Shown here: in pieces, positions 53,975 through 61,693 of the stretch
Layout of the letters: every line of letters starts with the position of its first letter
Numbering within the stretch: the first letter of the stretch is position 1
Origin: Campanula takesimana
Lineage: Eukaryota; Streptophyta; Magnoliopsida; Asterales; Campanulaceae
Direction of reading: 5' to 3'
DNA length: 64,000 bases
Assembly (NCBI GenBank): GCA_026119855.1
Contig: JAOWBW010001048.1
Coordinates: 1 to 64,000, forward strand
Position numbers and translations under genes: made by a program
Notes under the pieces: generated by a model
The model's database searches: none
Told to the model about the DNA's origin: nothing
What the model saw: only the letters and a program-made list of their open reading frames with translations

Positions 53975-55030
53975 CTACCCTGAACTTTTAGGTCTTCCTG
54001 AAGCATCTCTCTTCTGACCCTGTGGTATTCCAGTTCCTGTCCCAGATGACTGAACTCTAAACCTCAGACAATCTTTAACGAAGTGCCCCAACTGTCCACA
54101 CTTCACACATTTTCCTTGCTTCTTCCAACACTTGTCTTCTGAGTGTCCTTTCCTCTGACAGTAGCTGCAGACTTTCCTATTTTGTGTCCCCTTATTAGAA
54201 CCTTGATTTCCTACTGTTGGTTGCCCTTGAAGTTGCCTTCTGAATCGAGTTTGCACTCCATAATTACCTCTGTTATCCGAATGTTGCTGTTGTGACTTAC
54301 TCTGCCCTCCTTGCTTACCCGGGTTAACCATCTCAGTCTTCCTTTTGTGTTCCCCAATATCCTGGTGTTCAATCAAGTAGGCTCGATGCACCGCATCCTG
54401 ATAAGTCTGAATCCGCTGTGCTATAAGCTGAGTCCGGATGGATGTCTTCAAACCCCTGATTAATCTCATCGCTTTCTGCTCCTCGGTCCGCACAAGGTAG
54501 TCACAACACCTGGCTAATCCTGTGAACATAGCCGAGTACTGTGCTACTGACATCACGCCTTGCTCCAAGCTGAGGAACTCGATCTCTTTCCGGTTTTGAT
54601 TCACTAGAGAGATAAAATGATCCTTGAATTTCCTCACGAACCACTCCCAAGGATATGGTACAAGAGTCGCATCCCAACTGGTCTTCAGTGACTTCCACCA
54701 ATGTTCCGCAGTCCCCACGAGCTTATAAGCTGCAAACAGAACCCTATCCTCATCAGTGCAACCAAAGACCTCGTAGATTTTCTCCATCGATTCTATCCAT
54801 AGCTCGGCCTGCTTCACATCAGGCTCACCGTCGTACTCACTTGGTTTCAACTTCAAGAACTGCTCCAACCCATATCGCGGAGGTGCTACATGTTCCTCTC
54901 TCGGCCCTTGGTCTTGAATTGCTTTCACGGACGCTTCAAACCTGCCCTGAAACACTGCACGGTTTTCTTCCCGTATACCATTCTGATTCTGAGCCCCACT
55001 AGAACTTTCACCCGTTCTTCTTCTAGCCAT
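53975..55030 (-). CDS. Gag protein of the TR-GAG element (about 351 residues)
   Basis: An intact open frame. An upstream in-frame Met at 55060 exists, but MARRRTGESSSG at 55030 is the more usual Gag start. The Gag core spans about residues 55-215: FLKLKPSEYDGEPDVKQAEL, W-I-x-x-M-E, then AAYKLVGTAEHWWKSL and FLSLEQGVMSVAQYSAMFTG. Two CCHC zinc knuckles follow (CSYCQRKGHSEDKC, CVKCGQLGHFVKDC) at about 295-335. The layout is that of chromovirus (Del/Tekay-like) Gag. With no pol in the element it must use reverse transcriptase from a relative. The undamaged frame agrees with a recent insertion. Confidence 0.92.
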   Translation of the reverse strand: MARRRTGESSSGAQNQNGIREENRAVFQGRFEASVKAIQDQGPREEHVAPPRYGLEQFLKLKPSEYDGEPDVKQAELWIESMEKIYEVFGCTDEDRVLFAAYKLVGTAEHWWKSLKTSWDATLVPYPWEWFVRKFKDHFISLVNQNRKEIEFLSLEQGVMSVAQYSAMFTGLARCCDYLVRTEEQKAMRLIRGLKTSIRTQLIAQRIQTYQDAVHRAYLIEHQDIGEHKRKTEMVNPGKQGGQSKSQQQHSDNRGNYGVQTRFRRQLQGQPTVGNQGSNKGTQNRKVCSYCQRKGHSEDKCWKKQGKCVKCGQLGHFVKDCLRFRVQSSGTGTGIPQGQKRDASGRPKSSG

Positions 55031-55136
55031 CACAAACAAATACCTGCATAAAATACTCATCGTTACTCACTCCGAACCCATCTACCCTCCTAGGTCATTC
55101 TAGTCCACCTATACTTATACATATAGCTAAACCATA

Positions 55137-55148
55137 GCTCTGATACCA
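55137..55148 (-). other. Primer binding site of the TR-GAG element
   Basis: The minus strand reads TGGTATCAGAGC two bases after the LTR, matching the complement of the 3' end of plant initiator tRNA-Met. Confidence 0.9.
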
Positions 55149-55150
55149 AC

Positions 55151-58002
55151 TGTCGCGACCCCGCGGGCCCGGAACTCGCGAGCTGGACGTCGACTTACAA
55201 CAATACACCAAAATAATGAAGATAAAAATTCTATTTTTATACCCAAAATGTTTAAAACAAAGTTTTAGAAATCCAAGCTTAACAACAACAACAAACTACT
55301 AGAATAAGCTTCACAAGCTCACCCCAAAATACAAAAGATTACAAATCTTAATGACGTCATTGTTGGTAAAACTATCCCCAAAAGGTTATACATTTAAATA
55401 ATGCAAACCGATCAAACAACCTGCCCAAAATCTCAATCCTCTCGACGTCCTCCTCGATCCACGAATCCTAATCCTTTTCCTCCTGGGGGGGTGGGGTTAA
55501 GAAAAACAATTTGAAACAAGAAACGGGGTGAGAATAAATCTCAGTAAGTTACTAATGCAACTACATGACATGCTAATATGCAATGACCAATAGCAATTAA
55601 CATAAGACAGATAGCAGCGGAATAATAAGTGACATGCTGTCAAACAGTAACATCCAATAATCAATCATATAAATAAACATATAACAACAAATGAGAGGCT
55701 CCCTATCGCCAACTGTCCCATACCGGTTGGAAATAACGACCATCTCATCATGCAACACATAAAGCTGAAATAAACACTCATAGGTGGATACATAGCCAAG
55801 GTTTCACCCAACTGAAAGAACCAAATAAAGGTCGCTGCGCAGCTTCAATAATCAACAATCAACATCTTTATAGCAGCATGAAAGCTTGAAGAGAAAAACC
55901 CCGGTACCGGAACCAATAACCATAAGAGTGTCACAAAGGACAAGGACCATGACACAAAGTCATGTCCGTTAGCTAGATACATTCACAGAGGAATGCTAAC
56001 TTATCCTTTCCAAGGCCAATCTGGAGAAGGGGTATAGAAGGGGGCAAAACAATGGTCAACATTATAATGGACTTGGCTTTGCCATTATAATCTTTCCCAT
56101 CGCCCGATGCAACAAATATGCCAGCTGGGCTTCTAATTAAATGCTAAGTAATAATATTTTAGCATGAATAAACAACTTAAGGTTCCAAAGTAGGGAACCA
56201 CACCAATTAATCACCATAAAGATGCAAACGATTACTCATGAAGAGTTCAACAACAACGAACACAAGAAGTTTCTCATAAAAGAGCACAACAACGATAAAC
56301 GGAATTTCTCATAAAGAGCACAACAACATTGATCATTAAAACAAGATGATTCCAAGACAAGGACCCATACCAAACACATCCTAAAGATGATACCCACGAG
56401 TTATTCACAAAGAGCACAACCCAAACGGTCGCTCACCAATGGGACAATGACTATTACCAAAATGACCCTAAACATTTACTCATAAAGATATACTAGGACT
56501 ATGAACTCAACCATCTCATCACACCTGGAATTCCAAAGTAGGAAATCAGAATGGATACACCTTAAGGTTAATCAAACCGTAAGTACCCAAACGAATCCAA
56601 AAGGTTACCCTTATTAGAACATGATCACGACTGGACTAAAACCTACACCTTAGTGTTCCAAAACAACCCTCTAGGTACTATAGGATATCACCTAAAACCT
56701 AGACCAAGTCTTATTCTAAAATCAATCCGATCAGTAAAATAACTTTCAATTAAAGGGTCTCAAAGTATGAAGTCCTCACTTATATCCCAAAATGATCATA
56801 ACAACTCAATAAAGTCACTCAATTGGATTTACAAAACTTGTTCACAATGGATCGATACAACTCCTTTTAACCTCAAACACCCAATAAAATCCCGAAGTAT
56901 AAAACTTATAACTTAACTTAACAACCTATACCATATTTTAGTACTCGAAGAGAGCTTCGAAACGATAGTTTACACGCCTAAAACGGAGTCCGGACGAAGA
57001 AGTTATGGGGGAAACAGTTTTAGAAGAAAAGGGAAGAATATATCAGAGTCCCGGCTTGGCACGACCGTGCCTAAGAAAGTGGCACGACCGTGCCAAACAT
57101 GACGAGAGGCAAGTGAATATTGGCACGACCGTGCCAAATAAAGGGGCACGACCATGCCAGAAGAACAATGCCCAGATTTCTTCCTGGGTTCATACATACC
57201 CGAAAATGGCACCCAAACAACCCAAAATTCTTACAATTTCTCAAATACTCAAAATCAAGACCTTCAATAAGCATAAAAATGAACCAAAACAACTTATAAA
57301 CTTGAATAGGACCAATATAACACATCTAGAAACCCAAATCAAGGTTTAAATCCCAACCTTCATATAATCACCACTTTTAACCAAAAATCCAAATAAATTC
57401 CAAATAAATTCCCAAACTCAATCAAACTTCAAATATAACAACTAAAGCATTATATAAGCATGATATGAACAATTTAGCATATTAATGGGGGAAAAGCAAC
57501 TTACTTGAAAATAAGGAAAGTTGACGGAATTCGAATATTCTTGATTCTACGCGATCCTATCGACGATCTAAACACATTTCATGTTTTAAGAAATGAGAAA
57601 TATCAAGAGGAAGATGATGGAAATGTAGAGAGAAGGTAGAGAGAAACTTACCCTTTCCATGGATAGAGAGAGAGAATGCTGGGAGAGATGAGAGGGAGAG
57701 TGAGGGTGAAATGAGGGAGGAGAGGGGAAAAGAGGGAGTAAGTAGGAGGATTAGAGAATTTACACATTGACCCCTTCCCCTACATAGTAACACAATAATC
57801 TTACACTCCCCACTAACAACTAAGACCCAACACTCCACACTAGCACAAATAACCAATTAAGTGCTAGGCATAAATTATATAACACATAAAATGCACACAT
57901 AAATATTTAAATAAATAATAATTTAAATAATTAAATAAGCAAATAAATAAATAATAATTATTTATTACTAATAAATTAGAGCCTAGTTTTCGGGTCGTGA
58001 CA
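55151..58002 (-). repeat. 5' LTR of the TR-GAG element
   Basis: 2852 bp, nearly identical to 49321-52176. The start differs by a short insertion (TGTCGCGACCCC here). The palindrome cluster is at 57058-57159 with a TATA-like AATATATC at 57038-57045. Confidence 0.92.
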
Positions 58003-58007
58003 CTTAA

Positions 58008-58358
58008 GCTGCCGATTAACCCACCCATGTTTTTTTTAGCAATTTTAACCATCCAACTTCATTTACGTTTTTAATAAACCCAAATGGGCTAACAACATCC
58101 AATAATGTTAGAAAAACCTAACAAAACCTAACCTAATCTTACGCTAGTTAACGAGAGTTAACTTGGACATAATTCTATGAAACCTCAAACTCATCAGTCA
58201 CCCCGTCCCCCCTCCCCAATTCATCCTTTCAATCCCCATTTCATCAATCTCTTCTGAAACGAAGTGCGACATCACGAAATTTACACTCCTCTGCAAAAAA
58301 ATCCATCCCCGCCCAGAGATTCATCATCACCACTTAGTCCCTTCAATCCTTAATTTGT
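58008..58358. repeat. Left TIR of the MULE and its inner flank
   Basis: 58008-58175 completes the left inverted repeat. The next 180 bp (CT-rich, 58176-58340) are unassigned and could be captured untranslated sequence. At 58345-58365 a second copy of AGGTTTTTCTAACATTATTG, an internal TIR piece, abuts the LRR fragment. Confidence 0.75.
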
Positions 58359-58903
58359 TTAGGTTTTTCTAACATTATTGGATATGAAATTGATGTTTGT
58401 GAGTTGTCCGATTGTGGAGGGAATCGGACCTGAAAATTGATTCCCTGAGAGGTCTAAGCCTATCAGATTTTCCAAATTTCCTATGCTGGATGGAATCGGA
58501 CCTGAAAAATCGTTATCATACAGAAAAAGGTAGTTCAGGTTTTTCAAGAAACTGATTTCAGTGGGAATTCTTCCCCCCCAATGAATTATTATGGAGCTGC
58601 AAAGATGTCATCATAGTCCAATTGGTGAGGAGAAAAGGTGAGATTTCGCCCGAAAGGAAGTTATCAGAGATGCCCAAATCAGAAATCTTGGTTAAATTGG
58701 ACATAGAAAGTGGCAAGGCTCCGGTGAGTGAATTGACGGCTAGAGCTAAGTAAGAAAGGTTAGAGCAAAAGCCAATCTCACTAGGAATTGAGCCATTCAA
58801 ATTATTTATTCGAAGATCAAGACTGGAGATTTCTGAGTTGACCTACTGAAGATGGAATGAATTGTTAAACAGTGCTAAGAGCTGCAAGTTGGGTAGTAAG
58901 ACG
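58359..58903 (-). pseudogene. Captured LRR receptor-kinase fragment (MIK2-like)
   Basis: Leucine-rich repeats in the plant extracellular pattern LxxLxLxxNxxSGxIPxx: NGSIPSEIGFCSNLSYLALA, SLTGALPLSMSNLTKISDLG, FLSGEISPFLLTNW, then FLKNLNYLFLYDNDFSGPIP, GNLENLIGLDLSGNQFSGPI and a final IGQLTNI. A frameshift occurs at the C run at 58571-58577, and more decay lies between 58818 and 58903. About seven repeats are present; there is no signal peptide, transmembrane segment or kinase. The repeat text is closest to MDIS1-interacting receptor-like kinase 2 (MIK2)-type LRR kinases as I recall them. The fragment lies between MULE inverted repeats, so it is a captured piece rather than a resident gene. 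Confidence 0.8.
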
Positions 58904-59111
58904 AATTATGTCCAAGTTAACTCTCGTTAACTAGCGTCTGAATTAGGTTTTGTTAGGTTTTTCTAACATTATTGGATGTCGTTAGCCCATTTGGGTTTAT
59001 TAAAAACGTAAATGAAGTTGGATGGTTAAAACTGCTAAAAAAACATGGGTGGGTTAATCGATAGCTTAAGCAAAGTACAGTGGTTTAGAATGTCGATAGG
59101 CCCTCCTATAA

Positions 59112-59664
59112 TATGAAAAGTTGACCCTTTTAATAATTCTTCATCTGTATATACAAGTCACTTTCTTTTAACCCCATTCTAAAATAAATTTCAATAATAC
59201 AATTACTATTATAACTTTAATTGTTGGCATCGATTTGAAAATTTATAAAATTTTATTTTCTTCTGGAAATAAAATATTTTAACCAAAATAAATAATGACA
59301 ATATTTTCTTTGAAATGGTGGAAGATCATAATCTTTAGAGTAAGGAAAAACTGAAATTGCAGTAAATAGGCTTTGAGGCCTAACGGGCTTTGTTGTTTAA
59401 CGTTACGTTATGGTATTAAGCCTGTTTGAAGACCTCTTGTTTCTAAACCCGCCTCGCCACATTAGATTCTTTTCAAGTTTAAGATGTTAAAACATTGGAG
59501 TTATTCTATAATAATTTTTTTTTTTGAAAAAAGATAAAAGGATTGGAGTTTAGAAAAGAACGGGAACGAATTATTTTGTTTACACAGAATTCCCTATTGT
59601 ATTAGCATTTAAATTGAGATGAGATTTTCTATATCACTTTTGTGTGCCACAATGTGTACCACTC
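59112..59664. other. Unassigned AT-rich DNA
   Basis: Between the MULE and the Athila LTR. No coding, no clear repeats apart from short T runs (59513-59524). Confidence 0.4.
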
Positions 59665-59890
59665 CGTTATTACCTGACCTGAAAATACCCCATATAAGCA
59701 CTCATAGGCATTTAGGAACCTCCAAGGACCTCCTGCGCATTTAGGACCTTTAAAGGACTTAAAAAGGGCTTCCTAAAAAGCCCATAATCGTAGTTTTAGG
59801 GTCCTGATCGTATCAGATGAAGAGATTGATGAAATATGGGATAAACACAGCCCATATCTTATCAAATCTTGGGAATCAGGCCACTTCGAT

Positions 59891-59955
59891 AAGTGGCCGC
59901 GCGGCCACTTCTTCCTTGGTTGAGTGGCCACTCTCTTTAGGTCTAAAATATAATA
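59891..59955 (+). promoter_or_regulatory. 20-bp perfect palindrome upstream of TATA in the Athila LTR
   Basis: AAGTGGCCGCGCGGCCACTT (59891-59910) is a perfect palindrome. A further GAGTGGCCACTC follows at about 59922-59933, and a TATAATAAA box at 59949-59957, about 40 bp downstream of the first. The arrangement matches the element A LTR promoter. Confidence 0.6.
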
Positions 59956-60489
59956 AATAGGCCCTTTGATCAACAGTTTTAGGAAGCAGTTTATTCTGCG
60001 AGTTTTGCAGTCAAACTGACGCTAAAACTCTTAGTTTAAGCCTTTCTGGCACCCTCGAAGCCCCTTTGAATTTCCAAGAAGATTCAACACATGGTCTTGC
60101 ATAAACAAGGTAAGTCTCCTAGTATTTATTCATGTTCTTATCTTAGATCCATATTATGCGTGTTCCTATCATATTTATTCATATGTTCTTCATGTTCTTA
60201 GACTAGATCTACATGTTATTCTACAAAATTGCCGCCTATGATGATCTTATGGATGTGTTTTTACACATCGATATTGAATACATTCGTTCTTATCTTGGAG
60301 CTAATCGTCGGGTATTTTGGTAGTTTAATGGCTGTTTTGAGTGTCTTTGAGTACAGGGAAAATTGTTGAAAAAAGGAGGAATTTTGGCCTTAAAGTTAAG
60401 AAAGGACCTGAGGGGAATTTCGAAGAAGACTTGGGCTGAGGAATATAAAGGAATTATGAAAAAGAAGAAGATTTCCGAGGAATGTTGGA

Positions 60490-60685
60490 GGGTGTGCATG
60501 CCCCCTCATAAAGGGTGCGCACGGCCCCCTATTCTAGAAAGGTGGATTTTCGATACTCATAAGGGTGCGCACGCCCCCTCACAAAGGGTGCGCACGCACC
60601 CCCTATTCCAGAAGGGTGAACTTTTGATGCTAATAAGGGTGCGCACACCCTCTCTTCTTGGGTGCGCGCGCCCCCTACTTCAAAT
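60490..60685 (+). repeat. GGGTGCGCACGCCCCCT repeats in the Athila LTR
   Basis: Six copies of GGGTGCGCACGCCCC or variants at irregular 30-60-bp spacing, each around a TGCGCA palindrome. They lie downstream of the TATA box, so possibly transcribed. Confidence 0.8.
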
Positions 60686-61641
60686 CAGCTTTTTGTAGTT
60701 TTCCACCTACGTTTAGGATTGTATTTCCTTTCCTTAATTTGAGATGTTGTACCCTAGTGTAAAAAAGAACCACAACAGCCATTAGTTTTCTTATGCTTTA
60801 TTTTAGTTTTGAAGGTTTGTAAGAAGATTGAAGGTTTTATTTATTCAAGTGTAATATCCAGGTTTATGTATTATTTTATTATTATTATTCTTGTGATCTT
60901 GATTATGAATATGAGTAGCTAAAACTCTAGGTTTGCGGATTGGCTATAAACAATTACGTGATCTTTATGTTATGAGATTTTAATTCTTCCATATAATATT
61001 TGTTTTGGTTTAACACAATAGTTTTAATTATGTTTTAGAGTTTCAATCTCATGGTAGATATTATTGGCTCTTTAACTATCCGAGTCTAAATTCTTGCACT
61101 TGCGTGGAGATTTAGACATAGCCATTGTTGTGTCGAATAGCTCTGATCTTGGACCTTGCGGAAATTGAGAAAAGCTAGGTTTTTATGTTCTTAGATGCTT
61201 AAAAAATTTGTTGTGTATTAATCGGACCTTGCGGAAGGGTTAATATACATCAAATAAAAGGATTGAAATTCGGCCACCTAACCGTTCCAATTCTTAAATA
61301 AGTGAATGAATCCCAAAACAAGATTATTTCTTTAGTCATCAAAATAGCATAAAGTGAACGTAATTGTGAATTCCAATCCGTGAACTGCTTCAACCTTTTT
61401 GAGTAAAATCTTTGATTTATTTTCTATTTTAGTTAGTTTAATTAATTATTAGCATCTCTAGTTTACATTAGTTTAGTTTAATAAATAATCAAAAAAAAAA
61501 CCACTGGTTACTTTTACATTAATTAAATACACTTGTTTTCACCAAGTCTCTGTGGTTTGACCCTTACAAACGTATATTGCTACTTCGGTACTTGTATACT
61601 TGCAAGGTTTTATTACACGAGGATTTTCTCCATCAAGTTTT

Positions 61642-61659
61642 TGGTGCCGTTGCCGGGGA
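61642..61659 (+). other. Primer binding site of the Athila element
   Basis: TGGTGCCGTTGCCGGGGA, one mismatch from the classic Athila site TGGCGCCGTTGCCGGGGA complementary to tRNA-Asp. Confidence 0.9.
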
Positions 61660-61693
61660 CTTGTTGTGAATCACAAGTTTATTTAATCGGTGT

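Larger units (their letters stand above)
49321..58002 (-). mobile_element. Gag-only LTR retrotransposon (TR-GAG type)
   Basis: Two LTRs of about 2.85 kb (49321-52176, 55151-58002) with ends TGTCGCGA and TCGTGACA, and an exact 5-bp duplication CTTAA at 49316-49320 and 58003-58007. The interior is only about 3 kb: PBS for initiator tRNA-Met, one gag gene, and no protease, RT or integrase. The LTRs differ at few positions by eye, so insertion is recent. This matches the terminal-repeat-GAG (TR-GAG) class of non-autonomous plant elements. Confidence 0.92.
49285..59102. mobile_element. Mutator-like element (Pack-MULE) carrying an LRR fragment, split by a retrotransposon
   Basis: A 9-bp target duplication CTCCTATAA is exact at 49276-49284 and 59103-59111. 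Terminal inverted repeats start GG(C)CTATCGACATTC and run about 200 bp: 49285-49320 plus 58008-58175 at the left, 58903-59102 at the right. Long TIRs with a 9-bp duplication identify a MULE. Without the inserted LTR element it is about 1.1 kb. It carries LRR-kinase sequence between the TIRs and no transposase, which defines a Pack-MULE. Confidence 0.88.
59665..61635 (+). repeat. 5' LTR region of the Athila element, with Tat-like first part
   Basis: The last kilobase is typical Athila LTR ('ggaccttgcggaagggtt', then TTTTCTCCATCA at the end). The first part (59665 to about 60260) follows the element A/F LTR in order: TTACCTGACCTGAAAA, GGCC palindromes, TATA, a TTCAAGAAGATTC-like leader, splice donor AAGGTAAGT (about 60107-60115), TTCATGTTCTT words and ATGATGATC. 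It is either a chimeric LTR or two truncated LTRs end to end. The left boundary is uncertain. Confidence 0.6.
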
